A stretch of 14,698 nt of DNA, from positions 1-14,698 of the forward strand of contig JAANWY010000187.1 of assembly GCA_018263655.1 (NCBI GenBank), given 5' to 3'. Positions within the stretch are counted from its first letter, which is position 1. Every line of letters begins with the position of its first letter. This DNA is from Anaerolineales bacterium. GTDB lineage: Bacteria; Chloroflexota; Anaerolineae; Epilineales; JAANWY01. Below are positions 5,015 to 12,662 of the stretch, one piece after another. A program made the translations under genes and the position numbers. A model generated the notes under the pieces. That model had not been told where the DNA came from, did no database searches, and saw only the letters and a list, made by a program, of their open reading frames with translations.

Positions 5015-7477
5015 ATGACGGCTTTCATTACCTGGTTTTTCATCCTGGAGATTCTGGGCGCAATCACTCTGCCCATCGCCTTCCGGTTGTTTCGGTGGCT
5101 GCCGGACCGTGGCTACGCCTTGGCTAAGCCACTCGGACTCTTGCTGACGGGCTACGGCCTGTGGGTGCTGGTCAGCTTCCGGTTCCTCCGCAACACCCGC
5201 GTCGCCATCGTGCTCGTGATGCTGATCGTGGCAGCCGGCGCCGTCTATCTCGTCAGGCAACAGTGGCCGGCGTTCCGGGCGTTCTTGCGTCTCAACCGAC
5301 GCGTCATCCTCGTGACGGAGCTTCTCTTTCTGATTGGCTTCGCTGCCTGGACCGTTTTCCGGGCTTACAATCCGGCGTTGGATCACACCGAGAAGCCGAT
5401 GGAGTTGGCTTTCCTCAACGCAATCCTGCGCAGCGATACGTTCCCGCCCCACGACCCTTGGCTGGCCGGCTACACGATCAGCTACTACTACTTCGGCTAC
5501 CTCATCGCCGCTGTGCTGACGAAGCTCGCAGGCACGGCGCCGGCGGTGGCCTTCAACCTGATGATCGCGGCGTTGTTTGCGCTGACGCTGACCGGGGCGT
5601 ACAGTCTGACGTACAACTTGATCGAAGGCCTGAGGAGGAGCGAGGGAGCAGGGGGGCAGGGGGGCTGGGGAGCGGGGGGGCGAGGGAGTGGGGAAGTGGG
5701 GCTCGAACAGCATTCTCCCTCCAGCCCTTTGAGTTCCCTTCTCGTGGCCCTTTTCGGTCCGCTTTTCGTGGCTGTTGCCGGCAACCTCGAAGGTTTTCTC
5801 GACGCTCTGCATTCGCGCGGCCTCGGGTCGGCAGCGTTCTGGGAGTGGCTGGATATCCAGGATCTGTCGGCGCCGGCGACGTCGGGCGGGTGGATTCCGG
5901 AGCGAAACTGGTGGTGGTGGCGAGCATCGCGCGTCATCACGCAGCGGGACCTGCTCGGCAATCTCGTGGAGATCATCGATGAATTTCCACTCTTCTCGTT
6001 CCTGCTGGGCGACATGCACCCCCACGTGCTGGCGCTGCCTTTCGCGTTCTTGGCGCTGGCCGTCGCGCTGAATATCCTTTTTGGCACAGGGCGTGACGAA
6101 GACTGGCCTTTCGACGGTGCTCAGGACTGGTTGCCGGCGCTCAGCCTCTCACCTCTGGCGTTGTTTCTGCCGTTCCTCATCGGCGCCTTCGGGTTTCTGC
6201 ATAGTTGGGACTTCCCGACGTATCTGTTGCTTGTGACAGCAGCGTACGGGCTGCGTCGCTACATCGAGTTGGGCCGGCTCAAGTCAGACTGGTGGCGCGA
6301 TATGGTGTGGTTCGCTGTCTGGCTAGCGGCACTCAGCATCATCCTGTTCGTCCTGTTCCACATCGGTCCGCGACCGTACACGGGGGGTGTTGGCCTGGTC
6401 GGCGTCGTGAAGACGAAGCTGCGCCAGTTCACCGTGATGTTCGGCCTGTTCCTGTTTGTCGTCGTCAGTTTCCTGATACTGCAGGTCCGGGCGTGGTTCT
6501 CGTCAGCCCGAAACGACGGTGTGTCAGTTGACGTTTGGGCCGTAATCGTGATCGCTGTGGGCGTTGCCGGCTTATGCTTTGTACTGGGGTGGTGGACGGC
6601 TGCTGCGCTTTCAATTCTCATCGGTCTTGGTGTGATCGTCTTACTCAATAAGGTGCGCTTAGCTGCTTCTGAGCAAAGGAGCGGGGGAGCAGGGGAGCGG
6701 GGGAGCGTTCACCCCAGCACCCCAGCACAACTTGGGAATCCGGTCGCGGCCAGTACAATTTTCGTCTTGCTCCTGATCGTCACGGCTTTGGCACTCACGT
6801 TCGCGACAGAGTTTGTGTTCGTGCGAGACCGATTCGGCAGCCGGATGAACACCGTCTTCAAGTTCTACTATCAGGCGTGGGTGATGCTGGCTGTCGCGTC
6901 GGCGTTTGGTGTGTACTATTTGGTGCGACGCTGGCGCAGTGTGCTGCGCTGGGCGTGGGTGGCCGGCTTCGGTGTGGTGCTCTTGGCCACTCTGGTCTAT
7001 CCCGTTCTTGCCGGCTATACGCGCGCGGGGCGTTTTGAGGGTGAACGGACGTTGAACGGGCTTGCCTACGTCGAGAGCTACCAGCCGGCGGAGTACGCCG
7101 CCATCCAGTGGCTTCAGGAGAGCGTCGTGGGGGCGCCGACGATCTTGGAAGCGCTTGGCGATTCCTACCGAGCGGATACGAGCCGTATCTCGGCGGCGAC
7201 AGGCCTGCCCACGCTGTTGGGGTGGGGGGGGCACGAAACGCAGTGGCGCAGCGAAGTGCCGGAGATGGGCCAGCGGCAGAACGATGTTGCCACCATCTAT
7301 CGGTCGCTGGATGCGCGTCAGGTGCAGAGGTTGTTGGAGCAGTACGATGTGAAGTACGTGTACGTCGGGCCGGCGGAGTCCCGCAAGTACGGCTTGGCAC
7401 AGTCGCAGATCGACAAGTTCGATACGTTTATGGAGCAGGTGTTCGCTCGAGGCAGCGTGCGAATCTATCGACGCTGA
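5015..7477 (+). CDS. DUF2298 / Chlor_Arch_YYY polytopic membrane protein (YYY2)
   Basis: 820 residues, a paralogue of YYY1 with the same order of motifs: EKPM at 126-129, YYYFG at 157-161, DMHPH at 333-337, RMNTVFKF at about 610-617, many membrane helices, and a soluble C-terminal domain from about residue 690 (EYAAIQWLQESVVGAPTILE onward, ending VKYVYVGPAE... and RIYRR). The ATG at 5015 follows the anti-sigma stop by 3 nt, so it is very likely co-transcribed with the sigma/anti-sigma genes. Repeat-like inserts occur at residues about 207-236 (Gly-rich), about 365-371 (FDGAQD) and about 553-580. The coding strand holds long G-tracts, including a G8 run at 7224-7231. The biochemical role is unknown; by inference it takes part in envelope glycan assembly with the GT-C proteins downstream. 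Confidence 0.9.
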   Translation: MTAFITWFFILEILGAITLPIAFRLFRWLPDRGYALAKPLGLLLTGYGLWVLVSFRFLRNTRVAIVLVMLIVAAGAVYLVRQQWPAFRAFLRLNRRVILVTELLFLIGFAAWTVFRAYNPALDHTEKPMELAFLNAILRSDTFPPHDPWLAGYTISYYYFGYLIAAVLTKLAGTAPAVAFNLMIAALFALTLTGAYSLTYNLIEGLRRSEGAGGQGGWGAGGRGSGEVGLEQHSPSSPLSSLLVALFGPLFVAVAGNLEGFLDALHSRGLGSAAFWEWLDIQDLSAPATSGGWIPERNWWWWRASRVITQRDLLGNLVEIIDEFPLFSFLLGDMHPHVLALPFAFLALAVALNILFGTGRDEDWPFDGAQDWLPALSLSPLALFLPFLIGAFGFLHSWDFPTYLLLVTAAYGLRRYIELGRLKSDWWRDMVWFAVWLAALSIILFVLFHIGPRPYTGGVGLVGVVKTKLRQFTVMFGLFLFVVVSFLILQVRAWFSSARNDGVSVDVWAVIVIAVGVAGLCFVLGWWTAAALSILIGLGVIVLLNKVRLAASEQRSGGAGERGSVHPSTPAQLGNPVAASTIFVLLLIVTALALTFATEFVFVRDRFGSRMNTVFKFYYQAWVMLAVASAFGVYYLVRRWRSVLRWAWVAGFGVVLLATLVYPVLAGYTRAGRFEGERTLNGLAYVESYQPAEYAAIQWLQESVVGAPTILEALGDSYRADTSRISAATGLPTLLGWGGHETQWRSEVPEMGQRQNDVATIYRSLDARQVQRLLEQYDVKYVYVGPAESRKYGLAQSQIDKFDTFMEQVFARGSVRIYRR
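5633..5720 (+). repeat. G-rich low-complexity insert in YYY2
   Basis: Irregular repeats of GGGAGC, GGGGGGCA and GGGAGTGGGG on the coding strand encode a Gly/Arg/Glu-rich peptide. At least seven G-tracts of three or more lie between 5651 and 5701, which fits a G-quadruplex-forming pattern. The insert sits after the helix ALFALTLTGAYSLTYN, the same loop that holds the GTCGAAGGG repeat in YYY1. Confidence 0.75.
6106..6127 (+). repeat. Degenerate copy of the CCTGAGCCTGTCGAAGG-type repeat
   Basis: GGCCTTTCGACGGTGCTCAG and the following GAC resemble the reverse complement of the repeat in YYY1 (CCTTCGACAGGCTCAGGAC), with a few changes. It encodes FDGAQD in the loop after the DMHPH helix, where YYY1 carries its CT-rich insert. 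The resemblance is by eye and moderate. Confidence 0.5.
6671..6731 (+). repeat. Second G-rich low-complexity insert in YYY2
   Basis: AGGAGCGGGGGAGCAGGGGA-type repeats, followed by CACCCCAGCACCCCAGCAC, encode a hydrophilic peptide (SGGAGERGSVHPSTPAQ) between membrane segments. YYY1 is shorter at this position (VAAGEQFTALLAF), so this is an insertion in YYY2. Confidence 0.7.
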
Positions 7478-7549
7478 ATCTGGAATCTTTTTGACTATCG
7501 AGTCCGCTTCGGATTCCAAATAGCATAAGTACCTTGATAAAGCTGGGCG

Positions 7550-7591
7550 AGGTCTCCTGACCGATGCCCCTACGTCTCGGTCAGGAGACCT
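7550..7591. other. Strong intergenic hairpin (15-bp perfect stem)
   Basis: AGGTCTCCTGACCGA (7550-7564) and TCGGTCAGGAGACCT (7577-7591) are exact reverse complements around a 12-nt loop. A further GCTG/CAGC pairing lies outside (7542-7545 with 7596-7599). It sits between the YYY2 stop and the next gene. No T-tract follows on the plus strand, so it is not a textbook Rho-independent terminator; it may be an mRNA end/processing structure, a regulatory RNA element or an interspersed palindromic repeat. A weaker 7-bp hairpin lies at 7500-7516. Nothing else was recognised in 7478-7636, and no promoter could be assigned. Confidence 0.7.
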
Positions 7592-7636
7592 TCGACAGCA
7601 TGAAAGAACTTCGCGGGGGGCACCTAGTCAAATGTC

Positions 7637-9442
7637 GTGGCAAATACAATGGCCGTAACAGAGCAGACCGTAGAATCGGATAGCGCGAAGGTTGACGTCG
7701 ATCTAAGCATCGGGACGCGCTTGGGGGGCGTAACCGTCGGTGGGGCGGCGGCCGGCATCGTCGTGGTCGTCGCAGCACTGGCGCGCCTGTGCGCCTTGGG
7801 GAACCGACCTCTCGGCGCCGCAGAGGCGGAGCGAGCACTGCTGTCACTGCGCTTTGTCCAGGGGCAGCCAACTGAACTGACGAGCATCAGCCCGCTGCTG
7901 GCAAATCTGAACGTACTGGTGTTCTTCTTGACCGGCGCCAGCGATTTTTGGGTGCGTCTGGCGCCGGCGCTATTCGGCATCGTGTTGGTGGCTTTGCCGG
8001 CCCTATGCTTTCGGCATCGGCTCAGCACAGGCGGCGCTCTGGCCGCGTCGGCCCTGATTGCCGTTTCACCGACATTTATGCTCTTCTCGCGGTCTGTTGC
8101 GCCGGCGATGCTGTCGACGGTGACATCTCTGGTCTTCGTCGGTGCTGTGTTTGACTTCGTGGAGCGTGGCGAACGGCGAAGTCTCCTCCTGGCCGCTGGG
8201 GCGCTGGCTGTGGCGCTGACGGCCGGACCCGGCACGTACACGATGCTGCTGTTATTGCTGGTATTCGGCGCCGGCGCCTGGTTGCGCTACCGCGGCACGG
8301 ATTCGGCCGAGTGGAATCGCGTCGCTGCCGCCGTTCGTTCGATCATGAGTCAGCGCGATGATGTGATTCAGGTCGGCGCCGTATTCGTGGCGACCCTCGT
8401 CATTGCCGCCACCGGCTTTCTGCTCAACTTCGGTGGCCTCCAGGCGGCCCTCAACCTGTTCGTGGCATGGCTGCGTTCCTTCTCATTGGCCAGCGAGTAC
8501 CCCTTCTGGTATTACGCCGGCGTGCTCGTGCTGTATGAGCCCGCCATCTTCCTGTTCGGGTTGCTGGGCGCCGTCATCGCTGTGCAGCGGCGTCAAGCCT
8601 TCGATCTGTTCCTGGTCACGTGGTTCCTTGGCAGCTTCGGGCTGTACACGTTGATCGGTGCCACTGAACCCTCCCTGGTTGTCCCGATGTTGGCGCCGTT
8701 GGCGCTGCTGGCCGGCCGTGGCGTGGCAGCGGTGCTGAATTTCGGGGAGACTGACGAAGCGCTGCGCGGCCTGCTGGTCGTCGCTTTCGTGATCCCGCTG
8801 GTGGTCTATGCGGGGGTGCAGCTCACGTTCTACGCCGAGATGACGGCTCAGTCTGTCACGCTCTTCTTGGCGTTGGGGGCTGCGGTTCTGGCGGTGGTGA
8901 TCGCGGTGGTCTTCGTATCGAGTCGGTTTGGTATGGGGTGGCGGCCGGCAACTGTTGGTCGCGGCGCCGGCGTAAGTATGTTACTGCTGTCCCTGGGCGT
9001 CACACTGCACATGGGGTGGCACCTCAACTACCTGGCGCACGAGCCTGTGCGTGAGTTGCTGTTGTTGGAGCCCGCATCGGCCGATGTGCGCGAGATGGTC
9101 GCTGCACTGGAGACGTTGTCCCTGGATCGGGTTGGCGACACCGTCAATATGCCCATCACGGTCGATGGCCGCCTAACGCCTATCGTACGGTGGTACTTGA
9201 GCGAGTTCGAGAATGTGACCGTGACCGACGTGGTGCGTTCGCCGGACACACCGGTTGTCATCATGCCGGCCAGCGACAAAATGCCGCCCCTCGGTGATCG
9301 GTACATCGGGCAGGGCTTCCGGGTTTCTTCCCGCTGGCGCTTGGCTGAGCTGACCGGGGCTGACTTTGTGCGCTGGTACTTCTATCGGGAGGGGCCGGCG
9401 GCGGTGCCGTACAGTGAGTTGATAATGTTTGTGGGACGTTGA
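7637..9442 (+). CDS. GT-C (GT39/TIGR03663-like) membrane protein lacking most catalytic-type residues
   Basis: 601 residues from GTG 7637; ATG 7649 is an equally possible start, and neither has a clear ribosome site. After a hydrophilic N-terminus of about 30 residues there are about 10-12 membrane helices, then a soluble C-terminal domain from about residue 465. It aligns by eye with the next gene over its whole length: LCALGNRPLG / WDLGSRAVTH, TGASDFWVRLAPALFG / FGASDYTARMMPALFG, and PLGDRYIGQGFRVSSRW / FLGDRYVRREYKMRW in the outer domain. The polar motifs of the neighbour are mostly lost: HDE becomes AAE (61-63), HGP becomes ISP (84-86), RHD becomes APA (155-157), KE becomes GP (197-198). 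It ends before the propeller region. By inference it is a non-catalytic partner or a divergent transferase. The stop is 12 nt before the next ATG, so the two are co-expressed. Confidence 0.75.
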   Translation: MANTMAVTEQTVESDSAKVDVDLSIGTRLGGVTVGGAAAGIVVVVAALARLCALGNRPLGAAEAERALLSLRFVQGQPTELTSISPLLANLNVLVFFLTGASDFWVRLAPALFGIVLVALPALCFRHRLSTGGALAASALIAVSPTFMLFSRSVAPAMLSTVTSLVFVGAVFDFVERGERRSLLLAAGALAVALTAGPGTYTMLLLLLVFGAGAWLRYRGTDSAEWNRVAAAVRSIMSQRDDVIQVGAVFVATLVIAATGFLLNFGGLQAALNLFVAWLRSFSLASEYPFWYYAGVLVLYEPAIFLFGLLGAVIAVQRRQAFDLFLVTWFLGSFGLYTLIGATEPSLVVPMLAPLALLAGRGVAAVLNFGETDEALRGLLVVAFVIPLVVYAGVQLTFYAEMTAQSVTLFLALGAAVLAVVIAVVFVSSRFGMGWRPATVGRGAGVSMLLLSLGVTLHMGWHLNYLAHEPVRELLLLEPASADVREMVAALETLSLDRVGDTVNMPITVDGRLTPIVRWYLSEFENVTVTDVVRSPDTPVVIMPASDKMPPLGDRYIGQGFRVSSRWRLAELTGADFVRWYFYREGPAAVPYSELIMFVGR

Positions 9443-9454
9443 GGTTAGGAAGCT

Positions 9455-12400
9455 ATGGAAACAACGCTGGATGTAGAACAACGACCGTCGGTCTTGGACG
9501 CGCCGCTGAGCAGCCTGGTTCGAGTGAACTGGGAAGTGGTGGCCTATGTCGTCATTTTCGTGCTGGCGATTGTCACCCGTTTCTGGGACCTGGGCAGCCG
9601 GGCCGTGACGCACGATGAGAGTCTCCACGCGCTCTACTCGTGGAACCTGTACGCCGGCAAGGGGTATAATCATGATGCCATGATGCACGGTCCGTTTCTG
9701 TTCCACATCAACGCGCTGGCGTACTTCTTGTTTGGGGCGAGTGACTACACGGCGCGCATGATGCCGGCGCTCTTTGGTGTGGCCATCGTCTTCATGCCCC
9801 TGCTCCTGCGCCGCTGGCTCGGGCGCACGGGTACTCTGGCGGCGTCTTTCATGTTCCTGATCTCACCCGTCATGCTGTATCGATCCCGCACACTCAGACA
9901 CGACATCTTTGTGGCGGCCTGGACTCTGCTCATGGTAATCGCGCTGTTTCAGTATCTCGAGACGCGCCGGAATCGCTGGTTGTACGTTGGTGCGGCCGCT
10001 GTGGCACTGGCGCTTTCAACGAAGGAAGTTGCTTACATTCACGGCTTCATCGGCGTCACCTTCTTCATCGTGGCCATGATGTGGGAGTGGGCGGGCGAGG
10101 CGCGTGGCCGGCTCGTGTCGGGGGTTGGGACGATCGTCTGGGCGCTCCTGATTGCTATGCCCATGCTGATCTATGGGGGTGTATTGGGCCCCTTGAAGGC
10201 CAGTGTTGACGGCGCCCAGCAGAGGACGCTGCTGGGACAGGCGGCCCCCATTCTGCTTCTGGTGTCCGGCTACGTGCTGGCGACTTTGTTCGTTGGCGTC
10301 ATCATGCGCCGCTGGGATGTGAAAGAGCGGCTGTGGCCGTCGGACGCAGGCATCCGCGTTATCCAGAACATCGATCGGCAGGCCTTGATGATCAGTGTTG
10401 CGATTTTCGTGGTCATTTTCTCGCTGCTGTACACAACTTTCTTCACTAACCGCAACGGCCTCTATTCAGGTACCATCGGCGCGGTGAGCTACTGGCTAGC
10501 TCAGCAGGAAGTTCAGCGGGGGAGTCAGCCCTGGTACTACTACCTGTTGCTCATGCCCCTGTACGAGTTCTTGCCGGTCCTGTTTGCCCTGTTCGGTACA
10601 GTTTGGTACCTTCTCACAGACCGCTGGCCGAAGCGGGGCGGTGGGATAGCCGGCCGTCTTTTCCTCCCCTTGCTCATTTACTGGTCAATCACCGCGCTCT
10701 TCACGTACACTTGGGCGGGTGAGAAGATGCCGTGGCTGACGGTCCATCTGGTGATGCCCGTGATTCTGCTGGCCGGCCGCGTTGTCGGCGATTTCATCGA
10801 TGCGGCTGACTGGCGCGCCATCCAGCGTCGGGGTGGCGGGGTCCTGGCCTTGCTATTGGTGCCGACGGTTGTCGTGCTGTTCGTGTGGTTGGGCATACGC
10901 CCCTTCCAGGGCTTGTCGCTGCAGGACTTGGCGGCCACGACCCAGTGGGTGGCTGCGTTGGTGATTCTGTTTGTCTTGCTGTGGGGTGTGGCGACCTATG
11001 TCCGCCGGATGGGGCTGAAGCGTGCCGGCTTTGTCACCGTCGGCACGGTCTTCGTCCTCCTGTCACTGCTGACGATTCGCTTCAGCTTCATGGCGAGTTA
11101 TATCAACGACGAGTTGGCAAAAGAATACATCGTCTACGCCCACGCGACCCCCGATGACAAGATGGTAGTCAACGAGATCAAGGCTCTGGCTGATCGACTG
11201 AACCAAACGGAGACAATAAAGGTTGCGTACGACGCAGAGGTGGTGTGGCCATTCGAGTGGTATGTGCGCGACTACGAGAATCGGCACTACTTCGGCGAGG
11301 TGCCCAATTCTCAGCTCGATGCGCCCGTAGTGCTGGTTGGGACGCGGCGTGAGAACGAGATCAAACCATTCCTGGGCGATCGGTATGTGCGCCGTGAGTA
11401 CAAGATGCGCTGGTGGCCTGATGAAGGCTACAAGGGGCTGACGCCGGGCCGAATCAGCGATATCTTGCGTGATCCAGAGCGCCGGCGCCGCGTCTGGGAT
11501 GTGATCTGGCGTCGCAAATATGAGAAACCCCTGAACCAGTGGCCTCACGTGGATCGCTTCGGGATGTACGTGCGGAAGGATGTCGTGCCCAAAATCTGGC
11601 AGTACGGCGCCACGGTGCCTGAGCTGGCACAGGTCAAGGATGAGTACGCTGAGCAGAAGGTCTCCCGCGTGAACAGTTTGACCATCGGCGGACAAGGGAC
11701 TGGGGAGGGTCAGTTGGATGGCCCCAAGGATGTCGGCTTGGATGCTGACGGCAACCTCTACGTCAGCGAGATTGGGAACCATCGGATTCAGGTTTTCACA
11801 CCGGAAGGTGAGTTCCTGCGTGAGTGGGGCGGCCAGGGCGCCGCGCCTGGACAGTTCAACGAGCCGTGGGGACTCGCCGTCGATCAGGAGCGCAGCTTCG
11901 TCTACGTTGCCGATACGTGGAATCACCGGGTCCAGAAGTTCGATCTAGATCGGAAGAGCACCACGTCAAGGGGGACCTTCGCTGATACGGGCGGGCAGGC
12001 CTCGGGCGCCGAGTCGCAGTTCTGGGGCCCGAGGGATGTTGCTGTCGACGATGAGGGGAATGTCTACGTGACCGATACGGGCAACAAGCGGATCCAGAAG
12101 TTTGACCCCGACGGCAAATTCCTGGCCCAGTGGGGGGGCGCCGGCGCCCAACTTGGCCAGTTCAGTGAACCGGTAGGCATCGCCGTCAGCGATGCGAGTG
12201 GCGATATCTTCGTAGCCGACACCTGGAACCGCCGTGTGCAGCGCTTCGACAAGGACTTCAATCCGGTGAAGCAGTGGTTCGTGCAGGGCTGGGACACCGA
12301 GTCGGTGGTCAACAAGCCGTACATCGCTGTGGACGGCGAGAACAATGTCTACATCACAGACCCAGAGGGCTACCGCGTGATCGAGTTCGATAGGCAGGGG

Positions 12401-12541
12401 AAGCTCCTGGTTGTGTGGGGTGAGTTCGGTTCAGGCGACGGCCAGTTCAACTTGCCAACGGGTATTGCCGTCGGACCGGGGGGTGAAGTCTACGTCGCAG
12501 ACTCCGAGAACCACAGGGTGATGCAGTTCCCCGCGCCATAG
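9455..12541 (+). CDS. Agl23-like (TIGR03663) GT-C protein fused to a six-bladed NHL propeller
   Basis: 1028 residues with an AGGA ribosome site 4 nt before the ATG. Residues about 27-548 form a polytopic GT-C core with THDES (52-56, the acidic GT-C first-loop motif), HGP (78-80), RHD (148-150), STKE (188-191) and the GEKMPWL motif before a late helix. Residues about 549-735 are a soluble outer domain with VVWPFEWYVRDYENRHYF and FLGDRYVRREYKMRWWPDEG. Residues about 741-1028 contain six NHL blades of the form D-x-x-G-N-x-Y-V-x-D-x-x-N-x-R-I-Q-x-F, enough for a closed propeller. TIGR03663 proteins are annotated as flippase-associated Agl23 and co-occur with YYY proteins; the family is usually about half this length. 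The likely role is sugar transfer or handling from a lipid carrier outside the membrane, with the propeller binding glycan, peptide or a partner. The substrate is unknown. Confidence 0.88.
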   Translation: METTLDVEQRPSVLDAPLSSLVRVNWEVVAYVVIFVLAIVTRFWDLGSRAVTHDESLHALYSWNLYAGKGYNHDAMMHGPFLFHINALAYFLFGASDYTARMMPALFGVAIVFMPLLLRRWLGRTGTLAASFMFLISPVMLYRSRTLRHDIFVAAWTLLMVIALFQYLETRRNRWLYVGAAAVALALSTKEVAYIHGFIGVTFFIVAMMWEWAGEARGRLVSGVGTIVWALLIAMPMLIYGGVLGPLKASVDGAQQRTLLGQAAPILLLVSGYVLATLFVGVIMRRWDVKERLWPSDAGIRVIQNIDRQALMISVAIFVVIFSLLYTTFFTNRNGLYSGTIGAVSYWLAQQEVQRGSQPWYYYLLLMPLYEFLPVLFALFGTVWYLLTDRWPKRGGGIAGRLFLPLLIYWSITALFTYTWAGEKMPWLTVHLVMPVILLAGRVVGDFIDAADWRAIQRRGGGVLALLLVPTVVVLFVWLGIRPFQGLSLQDLAATTQWVAALVILFVLLWGVATYVRRMGLKRAGFVTVGTVFVLLSLLTIRFSFMASYINDELAKEYIVYAHATPDDKMVVNEIKALADRLNQTETIKVAYDAEVVWPFEWYVRDYENRHYFGEVPNSQLDAPVVLVGTRRENEIKPFLGDRYVRREYKMRWWPDEGYKGLTPGRISDILRDPERRRRVWDVIWRRKYEKPLNQWPHVDRFGMYVRKDVVPKIWQYGATVPELAQVKDEYAEQKVSRVNSLTIGGQGTGEGQLDGPKDVGLDADGNLYVSEIGNHRIQVFTPEGEFLREWGGQGAAPGQFNEPWGLAVDQERSFVYVADTWNHRVQKFDLDRKSTTSRGTFADTGGQASGAESQFWGPRDVAVDDEGNVYVTDTGNKRIQKFDPDGKFLAQWGGAGAQLGQFSEPVGIAVSDASGDIFVADTWNRRVQRFDKDFNPVKQWFVQGWDTESVVNKPYIAVDGENNVYITDPEGYRVIEFDRQGKLLVVWGEFGSGDGQFNLPTGIAVGPGGEVYVADSENHRVMQFPAP

Positions 12542-12590
12542 CCTCAGCAATGCCTAGGGAGCAGGACGCCCCTCGCAGTTGAGAAATGCG

Positions 12591-12640
12591 GAAAAGATGG
12601 GGGTGTGGGGGGCGGCCGCCCCCCACACCCCCATCTTTTC
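12591..12640. terminator. Perfect 50-bp palindrome, probable bidirectional terminator
   Basis: Bases 12591-12615 are the exact reverse complement of 12616-12640, with no unpaired centre. The arm is GAAAAGATGGGGGTGTGGGG followed by GGCGG. It lies between convergent genes ending at 12541 (plus) and 12663 (minus). Each strand leaves a G/C-rich stem ending in TCTTTTC, as expected for a terminator that works in both directions. The remainder of 12542-12662 shows nothing else. Confidence 0.8.
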
Positions 12641-12662
12641 TGGTCTCTTCTAGCTCCTCTAT

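Noticed and set aside
4994..6025. 343-codon minus-strand open frame opposite YYY2
   Set aside because: It is antisense to a clear membrane-protein gene, and its composition (Arg, Gln, Pro, His-rich) is typical of a reverse-frame shadow in high-GC DNA.
7491..7526. Possible promoter upstream of the GT-C genes (TTGACT at 7491)
   Set aside because: No -10 element lies at 16-18 bp; the nearest candidate TAGCAT is 24 bp away.
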